A stretch of 64,000 bases of DNA. Origin: Streptomyces sp. Ag109_O5-1 (GTDB taxonomy: Bacteria > Actinomycetota > Actinomycetes > Streptomycetales > Streptomycetaceae). A program made the position numbers and the translations under genes. Each line of letters opens with the position of its first letter. Positions within the stretch are counted from its first letter, which is position 1. A model generated the notes under the pieces. It was not told where the DNA came from and ran no database searches. It was given only the letters and a program-made list of their open reading frames with translations. The stretch spans positions 6,634,001 to 6,698,000 of the forward strand of contig NZ_RKQF01000001.1 of NCBI RefSeq assembly GCF_003814875.1, read 5' to 3'. Below, one piece after another: positions 39,657 to 47,701 of this stretch.

Positions 39657-40595
39657 CTATCGGCGCAAATTCCGATGCCGATGAGCCAACGCCTCATAAG
39701 ACGCCGCCAACGCAGGAGCCGCCGCCTCATAGGTCCGCTGCGCCACCCCCACGAACAGGCAGTCCACGACCAGCAGCTGACCGGTCCGCGAGGACATCGC
39801 CGCTGGCCGCAACTCGCTCTCCCGCGAGGTCGAGGTCGTCAGCACGTGATCCGCGTACTGCGTCACCGAGGAATCCGGCCGCCCGGTGATCGCCACGGTC
39901 GTGGCGCCCCGCTCGAACGCGACCCGCAACGGCTCTATGACATCCCCGGTGGACCCGGAGTGCGTGATCGCGATCGCCACGTCCCCGGCCCGCAACTGCA
40001 CCGCGTTGGTGACCGCCAGATGCGGATCACTGTGCGCATGGGCTATCAGCCCTATCCGCAGCAGTTTCTGGGTGAGGTCCTGGGCGACCAGCCCGGACGC
40101 CCCGATGCCGTACACGTCCGTGCGCCGCGCCCCGGCGAGCGCGCTGACGGCCGCCCCCAACTGTGCCGTGTCGAGGCCGGCGGCCGTGTCCGCGAGGGTC
40201 TGCTGCTCGTCGTAGGCGAGTTTCGCGACGACGTCGGCGATCGGATCGTCGACGGCGATGTCGGTGGTGATGGCGGGCGCCCGCCCCGACTGCTGCTGCG
40301 CGGCGAGCCCGGCGAGGGCGAGCCGCAGGTCGCGGTAGCCGGGGTAGCCGAGCAGCCGGGCGGTGCGTACGACGGTCGCCTCGCTCGTGCCCGTGAGTTC
40401 CGCGAGGCCGGTGACCGTGAGGGCGGCGCAGCCGGCGGGGTCGCCCGCGACCGCCTCGGCGACGCGCTGCATGGAGCGGGTCATGGAGGGCGCGAGGGTA
40501 CGCACCTTGGCCGCGAGGGCGGCGGGAGCCGGCGGCGTACTCCTTCGCACGCCGCCCGAGCCGTTGCCGTTGCCGTTTCCGAAAATTTCCTTCAT
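39657..40595 (-). CDS. murR: MurR/RpiR family regulator
   Basis: 312 residues from ATG behind GGTGA. The N-terminal HTH_6 is at about residues 30-105 (MTRSMQRVAEAVAGDPAGCAALTVTGLAELTGTSEATVVRTARLLGYPGYRDLRLAL). The SIS domain is at about 140-290 (RTDVYGIGASGLVAQDLTQKLLRIG, AITHSGSTGDVIEPL). SIS-type regulators sense phosphosugars. The gene leads the murQ-murP operon, so MurNAc-6-P is the expected inducer. The first codons are unusually Gly/Asn-rich (GNGNGNGSGG). Palindromes GAAA-A-TTTC (40581-40589) and GAAA-N5-TTTC nearby could be its own operators. Confidence 0.9.
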   Translation of the reverse strand: MKEIFGNGNGNGSGGVRRSTPPAPAALAAKVRTLAPSMTRSMQRVAEAVAGDPAGCAALTVTGLAELTGTSEATVVRTARLLGYPGYRDLRLALAGLAAQQQSGRAPAITTDIAVDDPIADVVAKLAYDEQQTLADTAAGLDTAQLGAAVSALAGARRTDVYGIGASGLVAQDLTQKLLRIGLIAHAHSDPHLAVTNAVQLRAGDVAIAITHSGSTGDVIEPLRVAFERGATTVAITGRPDSSVTQYADHVLTTSTSRESELRPAAMSSRTGQLLVVDCLFVGVAQRTYEAAAPALAASYEALAHRHRNLRR

Positions 40596-40662
40596 CTTCT
40601 CGGTCACCCTTGAAAGATATTTTCGGGTCGGTGTCCGGGTCAAGACCGCGCACAATGGGACC

Positions 40663-41049
40663 ATGGACCCCGTAAGCCCCTTGGAACAGGCGTTGCACGC
40701 CGCCCGCGCCCTTGTACTCGCCGATCTGGTCGCGGGCGAGGTCGCCGAGGCGGATGTGGTCTCGCTGGTCGAGGACTCCGTCGTACAGCGCAGATGGTGG
40801 GTCCAGCAGTGGCCGGACGGGGCGGAGTACGTGGCGGGGCTGGTGGCCCAGGACGTACAGGACGCACTGCTGGAGCGGTACGGCCGCTGGCCGCTGTGCC
40901 CGGTGTGCGAGGCCGGCGACCCGCACGCGCTGGATGTCGAACCGGAACTCGGCCCGGACCCGCACTGGGTGTGCCACAAGGCGGGCGTGAAGGTCGCCTC
41001 CGTCGGCTCCCTGGGCCTGGCCACCGGAGGCGGGATGTCGTCCTCGTGA
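40663..41049 (+). CDS. conserved hypothetical protein with Cys/His pairs
   Basis: 128 residues starting MDPVSPLEQALHAARALVLADLV. The middle is WWVQQWPDGAEYVAGLVAQDVQDALLERYGRWPLCPVCEAG, and the end HALDVEPELGPDPHWVCHKAG. CPVC and a later C-H could make a zinc site. It overlaps the DUF4031 gene by 4 bases (GTGA) and so is coupled to it. Divergent from murR. No family name recalled; function unknown. Confidence 0.7.
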   Translation: MDPVSPLEQALHAARALVLADLVAGEVAEADVVSLVEDSVVQRRWWVQQWPDGAEYVAGLVAQDVQDALLERYGRWPLCPVCEAGDPHALDVEPELGPDPHWVCHKAGVKVASVGSLGLATGGGMSSS

Positions 41050-41315
41050 CCGTGTACATCGACCCACCGAACTGGCCGGGCCACGGCCGGATGTGGTCCC
41101 ACCTGGTCAGCGACGTCTCATACGCCGAACTGCACGTCTTCGCGGAGGAACTGGCCGTCCCGCGCCGCGCCTTCGAACGCGACCATTACGACATCCCCTC
41201 CCACCGCTACGCGGACGCGGTGCGGGCCGGTGCCGTGGAGGTCAGCAGCCGTGAGGTGGTACGGCTGCTGCACGGGGCGGGGCTGCGCAGACGCAAGAGC
41301 GACGTGGCGCGGTAA
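41046..41315 (+). CDS. DUF4031 protein
   Basis: 89 residues from GTG: VTVYIDPPNWPGHGRMWSHLVSD, then ELHVFAEELAVPRRAFERDHYDIPSHRYADAV. The D-P-P-x-W and H-Y-D-I-P motifs mark DUF4031, a small family of unknown biochemistry widespread in bacteria. It is translationally coupled to the Cys-containing protein upstream. The 16-base tandem repeat begins directly after its stop. Confidence 0.88.
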   Translation: MTVYIDPPNWPGHGRMWSHLVSDVSYAELHVFAEELAVPRRAFERDHYDIPSHRYADAVRAGAVEVSSREVVRLLHGAGLRRRKSDVAR

Positions 41316-41316
41316 C

Positions 41317-41380
41317 GGCTTTCACCGTCCCCGGCTTTCACCGTCCCCGGCTTTCACCGTCCCCGGCTTCTACCGTCCCC
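41317..41380. repeat. 16-bp tandem repeat, four copies
   Basis: GGCTTTCACCGTCCCC repeated at 41317, 41333 and 41349 without change. A fourth copy at 41365 reads GGCTTCTACCGTCCCC. It lies between convergent genes, and the altered fourth copy supplies the TAG stop (41370-41372, minus) of the fusion gene. Confidence 0.95.
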
Positions 41381-42440
41381 GGAGTTCGAAGGCGATGCCT
41401 TCCTCGTCCTCGCTCACCTTGGTGAAGCCGGCGCGGGACACGACCGCCTGGGAGGGCGTGTTGGCGGGGTCGATGGTGGCGAACAGGGAGCGTACGTCGT
41501 CGCGGGCCAGGGCCCAGTCGGCCAGGGCGCGGAGCGCCTCCGCCGCGTAGCCGTTGCCGCGGGCGGCCTCCGTGAGGTCGTAGCCGATCTCCACCCGGCC
41601 CTCCTCGTCCGGGGCGGAGTGGAAGCCCATGCCGCCGATCGCCCGGCCGTCCGCCCGGCGGACCAGGGTGAAGACGCCGAACTCCGGCCGGTGCACGCCT
41701 CCTTCGTACGCCTTCAGCATGAAGCCGGCGGCGTCCCGGGTGCCCTCGTACGGGCCGCCGTCGATCCACTCGAAGCCGCCGTCGCCGCCGAGGCGCAGGT
41801 CACGGGCCTCGGCCGGGCGGATGCCGACGAGGTCGAGGCGTTCGGCGGGTATGACGAGGTTGTTGTACCAGCCCCAGTCGCTGACCGGGGCGCGGCCGGG
41901 CAGCTCGCCGCGGCCGGTGGCCCACAGCAGGGTCGGCCAGGCGGCCGGGCCCGGCTGGACGTGCGGGAAGATCCAGGTCAGGACGGACTCGGCTAGTTCC
42001 TCGGCGGGCCGGTAGCGGATGCCCAAGCCTTCCGTCACATCGTGGGTGTGCAGCAGTACTTCGGCGATGGCCATCGCGGCGAAGCCCCGGCGGTCGGCGC
42101 TCCCGAAGCGCTGGGGATGGAAGGCGCGGACTCCCGGCGGGGTGGCGCGGAGGGTGGCCGCCAGCAGCGCTCCGGTCGCCTCGACCACGTCCAGCAGGCC
42201 GTGGTTGTCGGTGCCCTCGGCGAGGCCGATGCGCAGCGGGAGGCGGCCTTCCAGCACCCGCCCGGCGAGGCGGGAGGAGTAACCGACGAAGGTCTCGGCG
42301 ATGTGGAACGCCGTGGTGCGGCAACTCCACTCCAGCCGTCCGGCTGTGACCCCCTCCCAGTCCCGGTCCGCCGCCGGTCGCAGTACTGCCAGAGAGCCCG
42401 CGACGGCCTCGTTCACATCATCCGCGTCTACCGGTCGCAT
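41370..42440 (-). CDS. fusion of maleylpyruvate-isomerase-like (mycothiol DinB) domain and GNAT acetyltransferase
   Basis: 356 residues. Residues 1-200 are DinB-like: LAVLRPAADRDWEGVTAGRLEWSCRTTAFHIAETFVGYSSRLAG with metal-ligand His, and AMAIAEVLLHTHDVTEGLG. Residues 205-356 are a GNAT: FTLVRRADGRAIGGMGFHSAPDEEGRVEIGYDLTEAARGNGYAAEALRALADWAL, then TIDPANTPSQAVVSRAGFTKV. This two-domain order is uncommon; linking mycothiol chemistry with acetyl transfer is only a suggestion. It ends inside the 16-bp tandem repeat. Confidence 0.88.
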   Translation of the reverse strand: MRPVDADDVNEAVAGSLAVLRPAADRDWEGVTAGRLEWSCRTTAFHIAETFVGYSSRLAGRVLEGRLPLRIGLAEGTDNHGLLDVVEATGALLAATLRATPPGVRAFHPQRFGSADRRGFAAMAIAEVLLHTHDVTEGLGIRYRPAEELAESVLTWIFPHVQPGPAAWPTLLWATGRGELPGRAPVSDWGWYNNLVIPAERLDLVGIRPAEARDLRLGGDGGFEWIDGGPYEGTRDAAGFMLKAYEGGVHRPEFGVFTLVRRADGRAIGGMGFHSAPDEEGRVEIGYDLTEAARGNGYAAEALRALADWALARDDVRSLFATIDPANTPSQAVVSRAGFTKVSEDEEGIAFELRGR

Positions 42441-42449
42441 GGGCGCACC

Positions 42450-43115
42450 CTAGGACGCCGGATCCCTCGCGGTCGACAGCATTTCCAGCTCCGCGGCGAG
42501 GTTGTAGCGGGCGGTCGGCTCCCACTCGGTGCGGCCGTGCGGAGTTCTGAACAGCTGAGGCAGTGCGAGGAGTTGGCGGAGGATCGCGGAACGGCCCTCG
42601 CGGAAGGCGTCGTTGGGCACGAAGTGGTACTCCTCACGCACGGCGGCGGTGTAGGCGGCGTACGCGGACGGCGGGGCGGCGAGGATCGCGAGGTCGGCGT
42701 CGCACAGGACCTCGCCGTTGCGGTCGCCGTCGGCCGGGTCGTGGGTGACGGTGAGCCGGACCAGGCGGGCGACTTCCGCGGTGTTCTTCGCGGAGATCAT
42801 CGCCTCGGGGAGGGCGCGTTCGGCGAGGCGGGCCGAGCGCTCCTCGTTCGTCGAGCGGTCCGGAAGGTACACCGCGTCGTGGAACCAGGCGGCGAGCCGG
42901 ACCAGTTCCGGGTCGGCCGCGTACTCCTCCAGTACGTCGATGTGGTCGAGGACCGCGGTGAGATGGGCGAGCGTGTGGTACCGGCGCTGGGGCTCCTGCC
43001 AGCGGCGCAGCAGTTCGTCGGCGTAGCGGTAGGGGTCGGGGCCGCAGGAGTCGTCGTCCCGCGCCATGAGGAGGGCGCGGAGCCAGCGGGAGCGGAGATC
43101 GTCGAGATCGGCCAT
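42450..43115 (-). CDS. HD-domain protein (predicted metal-dependent phosphohydrolase)
   Basis: 221 residues. RYHTLAHLTAVLDHIDVL (first His) and LAAWFHDAVYLPDRSTNEERSARLAERALP (H-D pair, about residues 80-81) are the HD signature. DADLAILAAPPSAYAAYTAAVREEYHFVPNDAFREGRSAIL follows. This set is the common actinobacterial HD family of unknown substrate, perhaps nucleotide-related. It sits 9 bases upstream of the fusion gene on the same strand, so they probably form an operon. Confidence 0.9.
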   Translation of the reverse strand: MADLDDLRSRWLRALLMARDDDSCGPDPYRYADELLRRWQEPQRRYHTLAHLTAVLDHIDVLEEYAADPELVRLAAWFHDAVYLPDRSTNEERSARLAERALPEAMISAKNTAEVARLVRLTVTHDPADGDRNGEVLCDADLAILAAPPSAYAAYTAAVREEYHFVPNDAFREGRSAILRQLLALPQLFRTPHGRTEWEPTARYNLAAELEMLSTARDPAS

Positions 43116-43163
43116 GAGTTCATTCTCCCGCGCACCACCGACATCGCCCCTAGCGTGGCAGGC

Positions 43164-43835
43164 ATGACTGCTGCTGACGCTGCACGCGACCCCCTGCTGC
43201 CCGGACGTCTCCTCACCGTCGAGCGCGATGCGCTGATCCCGCTCCTCCGCTCCAGGCCGGACGCGGACTTCGCGCTGCCGACCGCCGCGTGTCCGGGGTG
43301 GTCGGTGCGGGATGTGCTCGCGCACTGTTCGGCCGCGCTGATCCGGGTGGTGGAGAGCCGTTTCGAGCCGGGGGTGTTCTCGCCCGAGTCGAACGACCGG
43401 GACATCGCCGAGCGCGCGGAGTGGGAGAACGCGCGGGTCGTGGACGAACTGGAGCGCGGGATGACCGAGGCCGGGGAGGTGATCGCGGGGCGTGCGGACG
43501 GGCTCCTGGACCCGATAGCCCTGGGGGAGTGGGTGCACGCCGGTGACGTCCGCGACACGCTCGGCGAACCGGGGGCCTACACGGGCGCGGGCCTGCCCCA
43601 CGCGCTCTCGCTGCTGGCCCGGGTGACCGGCGAGCGAGGGCACCTGAGGTTGCAGGCCGACCTGGACGACGTGGACGAGCCGCTGCAGCTGGGCGCGCCG
43701 AGCGGGACACGGACACCGGCCCGTTTCATCGGGGACGCGGCGACGCTCGTACGGCTGTACACCGGGCGGTCGGCCGACGGGGTGCCGTACGAGCTGACGG
43801 GGGCGGAGGTGAAGGAGCTGAATCTGTACGGGTGA
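43164..43835 (+). CDS. maleylpyruvate-isomerase family, mycothiol-dependent enzyme (TIGR03083-like)
   Basis: 223 residues: LPTAACPGWSVRDVLAHCSAALIRVVES (C-x-G-W then metal-ligand His) and LGEWVHAGDVRDTLGEPGAY (H-x-x-D). The small C-terminal SCP2-like part (LDDVDEPLQLGAPSG...ADGVPYELTGAEVKELNLYG) is typical. It is the third protein of this superfamily in the window, with 26785-27393 and the fusion at 41370-42440. Substrate unknown. Confidence 0.88.
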   Translation: MTAADAARDPLLPGRLLTVERDALIPLLRSRPDADFALPTAACPGWSVRDVLAHCSAALIRVVESRFEPGVFSPESNDRDIAERAEWENARVVDELERGMTEAGEVIAGRADGLLDPIALGEWVHAGDVRDTLGEPGAYTGAGLPHALSLLARVTGERGHLRLQADLDDVDEPLQLGAPSGTRTPARFIGDAATLVRLYTGRSADGVPYELTGAEVKELNLYG

Positions 43836-43938
43836 GCGGCCGGGGGCGGTCTCGCGGCCCCGCACGGTCGGCACGTACCCTGGGATTGGACTAGACCTCC
43901 TGTAGCCGCTCCAGGGGAACACCGACGGAAGGGGTCCT

Positions 43939-44631
43939 ATGAGCACGCGTGCAGTCCTGGAGGTGATCGCCCTCGACGCGGGGGACGCGGTCGCCGCCCA
44001 GGCCGGAGGCGCGGACCGCCTCGAACTGGTCACCGACATGGCGGCCGACGGCCTGACCCCGCCGACCCGGACCTTCACCGCGATCCGGGCCGCCGTCGAT
44101 ATCGACCTGCGCGTGATGCTGCGGCTGGCGGACGGGTTCGCGGCGGGCGACGTCGACCGCCTGGCGGGGGCGGCTGGGGAGCTGCGGGCGGCCGGGGCCG
44201 ACCAGTTCGTGCTCGGGTTCCTCGACGCGGCGGGCGGGGCGGACCTGACCGCGGTGGAGCGGGTGGTGGAGGTGCTGGAGGGCTGCCGCTGGACCTTCCA
44301 CCGGGCCATCGACCGCGCCGCCGACCGGGATGCGCTGCGCAAGGAGCTCGCCGACCTGCCGGGTCTGGACACCTACCTCACGGCGGGCGCCGCGGAGGGC
44401 GTGGACGAGGGCTTCCCCACGCTGCGGGCGGAGGCGCGCCGGGGCGGGGAGCCGGGGTACGGGCAGACGCTCCTGGTGGGCGGAGGGCTACGGCTCGATC
44501 ATGTGCCCGAGCTCCGGGCGGCGGGCATCGGTGCGTTCCACATCGGCGGCGCGGCGAGGCCGGGGGGCTGGGACGGACCGGTGTCGGCGGAGGCGGTGCA
44601 GGAGTGGCGTCAAGTCCTGGACCGACCGTGA
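43939..44631 (+). CDS. cutC: CutC family copper-homeostasis protein
   Basis: 230 residues of a TIM barrel: LEVIALDAGDAVAAQAGGADRLELVTDMAADGLTP, then RWTFHRAIDRAADRDALRKEL, LLVGGGLRLDHV, AGIGAFHIGGAARPGG. The family was first linked to copper tolerance in E. coli, but its enzymatic role is unresolved. Transcribed alone. A dispersed repeat copy lies 9 bases after the stop. Confidence 0.92.
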   Translation: MSTRAVLEVIALDAGDAVAAQAGGADRLELVTDMAADGLTPPTRTFTAIRAAVDIDLRVMLRLADGFAAGDVDRLAGAAGELRAAGADQFVLGFLDAAGGADLTAVERVVEVLEGCRWTFHRAIDRAADRDALRKELADLPGLDTYLTAGAAEGVDEGFPTLRAEARRGGEPGYGQTLLVGGGLRLDHVPELRAAGIGAFHIGGAARPGGWDGPVSAEAVQEWRQVLDRP

Positions 44632-44640
44632 GTGGTCCCA

Positions 44641-44673
44641 CCTAGGGGCGCGGGGAACTGCGCGACAAGCCCC
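44641..44673 (-). repeat. dispersed hairpin repeat, copy F
   Basis: CCTAGGGGCGCGGGGAACTG then CGCGACAAGCCCC. The outer hairpin half is missing, as in copy E. It lies just after cutC. The rest of 44674-44865 has no recognisable gene. Confidence 0.85.
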
Positions 44674-44865
44674 GATGCGCCCGCTCCACCGCGGTCGGGT
44701 CCACCCGCACGCGAGTTTCCCGATCTACGGACCGCCCGATCTCCGGACAGCCGCCCGGGACCAGAGGAGCGACGCGGCCGACCGCGACCGGCCGGGTGCT
44801 TCTCCACCCCGGGTTCCACCCGTGGGTCCAGGTGTCGCGGGCCCTGCGACAGCAGGCTTGGGGGC

Positions 44866-45396
44866 ATGACAACGACCGAGTGGATCACCGACATCGCTCT
44901 CATCCTCGTCGTCTTCCGGCAGCTGCGGGAAGGCCGGCTGGACCTCAAGACCTTCCTGATCCCGCTGGGGATCGTGGCCTACGTGGCCCACACGTACCTG
45001 GACTCCGTTCCCACCGGGGGCAACGACCTGATACTGGTCGGAGCGCTCATGGGCGCGGGCGCCGTACTCGGCATCGCCGGCGGCGTCTACACCCGGGTCA
45101 GGACCGCGGGCGAGCACATCCTGATCAAGGCGGGCGCGGTCTCCGCGATCCTGTGGGTGCTCGGCATGGGTGCCCGGATGGGCTTCCAGCTGTGGACCGA
45201 GCACGGCGGCGCCGACGACGTCGCCCGGTTCAGCCTCGCCCACCACATCACCAGCGACCAGGCATGGGTGGCGGCCTTCGTCCTGATGGCGCTCACCGAG
45301 GTCGTCACCCGGCTGGCCACGATCTTCGTCCGTAGCCGGATGCTGACCGCCGGGCAGCCCGCCCCTGCCTCGAACCGTGTCGCGGTCCGACCGTGA
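44866..45396 (+). CDS. multi-pass membrane protein, unknown, first gene of two-component operon
   Basis: 176 residues: MTTTEWITDIALILVVFRQLREGRLDLKTFLIPLGIVAYVAHTYL, with about five hydrophobic helices to residue 165. The spacing resembles CcdC/DUF1453-like membrane proteins. Its stop overlaps the GTG of the histidine kinase gene, and that gene overlaps the regulator by 4 bases. The three are one coupled operon, and this protein is a candidate input or output partner of the kinase. Confidence 0.75.
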   Translation: MTTTEWITDIALILVVFRQLREGRLDLKTFLIPLGIVAYVAHTYLDSVPTGGNDLILVGALMGAGAVLGIAGGVYTRVRTAGEHILIKAGAVSAILWVLGMGARMGFQLWTEHGGADDVARFSLAHHITSDQAWVAAFVLMALTEVVTRLATIFVRSRMLTAGQPAPASNRVAVRP

Positions 45397-46604
45397 GCTA
45401 TGGTCTGGCCGTGCCCACCGCCGAGACCGCCTCCTCCCCCGGACAGGTCCCGCCCCCATCGGCCGCGCCCCGGCCGATCCCGGGCCGGGACCCCCGGGCG
45501 CAGTGGGCCCTGACCGTGGCGGTCATCGTCAGTGGGGCCCTGACGATCCAGCCGATGGGCGTCAGCGGACGGGGGCTGGTGGTCGCGGTCCTGTTCGTAC
45601 TGAACTGTGCGGCGCTGCTGGCCCGGGGCCTGCCCCTGGGCAAGGTCCCGCCGCGCGCCGCCGTCGTCTGGCTGTCGCTGGGCATCCTCGCGGCGGCCGC
45701 GCTGATCGGCGCCAGCCGCAGCGGAACGGGTTACCTCTTCGCCTTCTTCCTCTCCGGTCACATCGGATACCGGCTGCCGACCAGACAGGCCGTCGTCCTG
45801 GCGCTGGCCTGCAGCCTGCTCTGCGGCGGCGTCCTGTACTTCCATGTCGGACCCGGTCACCACCTGCTGCCCTGGGCCGTCGGTCTCACCACCGGCGCAC
45901 CGGTCCTGATCGGGATACTCAACCGCGTCCAGCACCAGGCCGTGGACGCCGCGCTGTCGGCGGCCGAGAGCGCGGAGCGCGCCGCCCGGGCCGAGGCGCA
46001 GGCCGCCGTGCTCACCGAACGCGCCCGGATCGCCCGGGACGTGCACGACGTCCTGGCGCACACGCTCGCCGGGATCAACATGCAGCTGGAACTGGCCGAC
46101 GCGCTGCTCGACACCGGCGACCTGGAGAAGGTCAGGGCGGTCAACGACAAGGCCCACAGCCTCGTCAAGGAGAGCCTGAAGCAGGCACAGTGGACCGTCC
46201 ACGCGCTCCGCGAGGACTCGCTGCCGCTGGTGGAGACCCTCACCGCGATGCTTGAGTCGTCCGGCCACCGCGACGCCCTGACCGTCCGCGGCACCCCCGT
46301 GGAGGTACCGGCCCGGGTGACCCAGAATCTGCTGCGGATCGCCCAGGAATCCCTGACCAACGCCGCGCGGCACGCCCCGGGCGGTGCGGTGCGGGTGGAG
46401 CTGGCCTTCGCGGCTTCCTCGACGGCGCTGACGATCCGCAACCGGCACGCCACCCGTACGGTGAACGCGGGGGTCGGCAGCGGAATGGGGCTGATCGGAA
46501 TGCGCGAACGCGTCGCCCTGCTGGGCGGCACCCTCACCGCGGGACCGGTCACCGAGGGACCGGACCAAGGCGGCTGGCAAGTGGAAGCAGTGATCCCGCG
46601 ATGA
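45393..46604 (+). CDS. sensor histidine kinase (NarL-partner, HisKA_3)
   Basis: 403 residues. The N-terminus has about six TM helices (residues 35-180). HisKA_3 follows: AVLTERARIARDVHDVLAHTLAGINMQLELADAL with phospho-acceptor His218. The ATPase has LLRIAQESLTNAARHAPGG (N box) and SGMGLIGMRERVALLGGTLTAGP (G box). No PAS or large external sensor domain, so it likely senses in the membrane or through its upstream partner protein. Coupled on both sides by 4-base overlaps. Confidence 0.93.
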   Translation: MSYGLAVPTAETASSPGQVPPPSAAPRPIPGRDPRAQWALTVAVIVSGALTIQPMGVSGRGLVVAVLFVLNCAALLARGLPLGKVPPRAAVVWLSLGILAAAALIGASRSGTGYLFAFFLSGHIGYRLPTRQAVVLALACSLLCGGVLYFHVGPGHHLLPWAVGLTTGAPVLIGILNRVQHQAVDAALSAAESAERAARAEAQAAVLTERARIARDVHDVLAHTLAGINMQLELADALLDTGDLEKVRAVNDKAHSLVKESLKQAQWTVHALREDSLPLVETLTAMLESSGHRDALTVRGTPVEVPARVTQNLLRIAQESLTNAARHAPGGAVRVELAFAASSTALTIRNRHATRTVNAGVGSGMGLIGMRERVALLGGTLTAGPVTEGPDQGGWQVEAVIPR

Positions 46605-47266
46605 GTGAACCCACCGAGAGCTCCCGGCCGTTGCGCGTGGTCGTCGCCGACGACCAGGCCGCCGTCCGCGAACCGCTCGCCGCGGTGCTGGGTCTGGCCG
46701 AGGACATCGACGTCGTCGCGGCGGCCGCGGACGGCAACGGCGTACTGGACGCGGTCGCCGCCGGTCCGGTGGACGTCGTGCTGATGGACCTGCGCATGCC
46801 CGTGCTCGACGGAATCGAGACCACCCGCAGGCTGAGCGACGAACACCCCGGGGTGGCCGTCGTCGTGCTCACCACGTTCGCCGACGACGACTCGATCCTG
46901 GCAGCCCTCAGCGCGGGCGCCCGCGGCTATCTGACGAAGAACGCCGGACGCCAGGACATCGTCCGCGCGATCCGCGCCGCCGCCGCGGGCCAGTCCGTCC
47001 TGGACCGCGAGGTCCAGGATCGGCTGCTGGCCACCGTCCGCGCCAGGCCGACGGCGTCCGGACAGCAGCTGCCCGCGGATCTCACGCCCCGCGAACGCGA
47101 AGTACTCACCCTGATCGGCCAGGGTCTGCCCAACCGCGCGATCGCCGAGAAGCTCTTCGTGAGCGAGGCGACCGTCAAGACGCACATCAACAACCTCTTC
47201 GCCAAGGCCGGCATCCGGGACCGGGCCGACGCCGTCCGCCGCGCCATCGCGGCCGGCCTGGCCTGA
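46601..47266 (+). CDS. NarL/LuxR family response regulator
   Basis: 221 residues. Receiver domain: VVVADDQAAVREPLAAVLGL, phospho-acceptor Asp63 in VVLMDLRMPVLDG, and the late Lys in GYLTKNAG. LuxR HTH: LTPREREVLTLIGQGLPNRAIAEKLFVSEATVKTHINNLFAKAGIRDRADAVRRAI. Cognate to the overlapping kinase gene. Targets unknown; beyond its stop lie only gene fragments. Confidence 0.95.
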   Translation: MSEPTESSRPLRVVVADDQAAVREPLAAVLGLAEDIDVVAAAADGNGVLDAVAAGPVDVVLMDLRMPVLDGIETTRRLSDEHPGVAVVVLTTFADDDSILAALSAGARGYLTKNAGRQDIVRAIRAAAAGQSVLDREVQDRLLATVRARPTASGQQLPADLTPREREVLTLIGQGLPNRAIAEKLFVSEATVKTHINNLFAKAGIRDRADAVRRAIAAGLA

Positions 47267-47278
47267 CCTCCCGGCCCC

Positions 47279-47415
47279 GTGGGGCGGCCGCACAGCAGGC
47301 GGCGGCCGCCGTCCACGTCGAGCGTCCGGCCGGCGGCGAGACGGGCGCCGTCGGCGGCGAGGAAGAAGACCGGCCCGACCACGTCCTCGGCGGCCCGGTG
47401 CATCGGCAGCGCGCG
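47279..47415 (-). pseudogene. SDR oxidoreductase C-terminal remnant
   Basis: The minus frame reads ALPMHRAAEDVVGPVFFLAADGARLAAGRTLDVDGG. This is the closing segment of classical SDR enzymes (P-x-x-R-x-x-x-x-E-D-v, F-L-A-s-D, G-x-x-l-x-V-D-G-G). Nothing N-terminal is present; the sequence changes to transposase remnant at about 47415 on one side and meets the response-regulator gene on the other. Confidence 0.7.
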
Positions 47416-47600
47416 GATCCCGATGCGATGTGGAACCGGATCGAGCCGTTGCTGCCGGCCGATCCGGTCCGCGGGCGGCGGTGGGCCGATCATCGCCGAA
47501 CGCTTGAGGCCGTCGCGTGGAAGTACCGCACCAGCTCACCCTGGCCGGGACCTGCCCGAGGAGCTCGGCCCTTCCAGACCTCTCACAAGCGACCCGCTCG
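47416..47600 (+). mobile_element. IS5-family transposase remnant, frameshifted
   Basis: DAMWNRIEPLLPADPVRGRR then WADHRRTLEAVAWKYRTSSPW matches the start of IS5-type (DUF4096) transposases. One extra base then shifts to RDLPEELGP, and one missing base returns to FQTSHKR. After that the family resemblance fades. The catalytic DDE region is absent, and no terminal inverted repeats were found. The remaining bases to 47701 hold nothing I can identify. Confidence 0.75.
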
Positions 47601-47701
47601 GTGCCCAGGACCGGGAAGTCTGCAGCACCCCAGTCCCAACGGTCAGAGAGACAGAACCTTGTCGTTTCAGTCGCCGGGGAAGCGGTGTCAGGGGGATCGG
47701 C

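Noticed and set aside
41317..41380. Possible CRISPR array
   Set aside because: Units are directly adjacent with no spacers, only 16 bases long, and there are no cas genes in the window.
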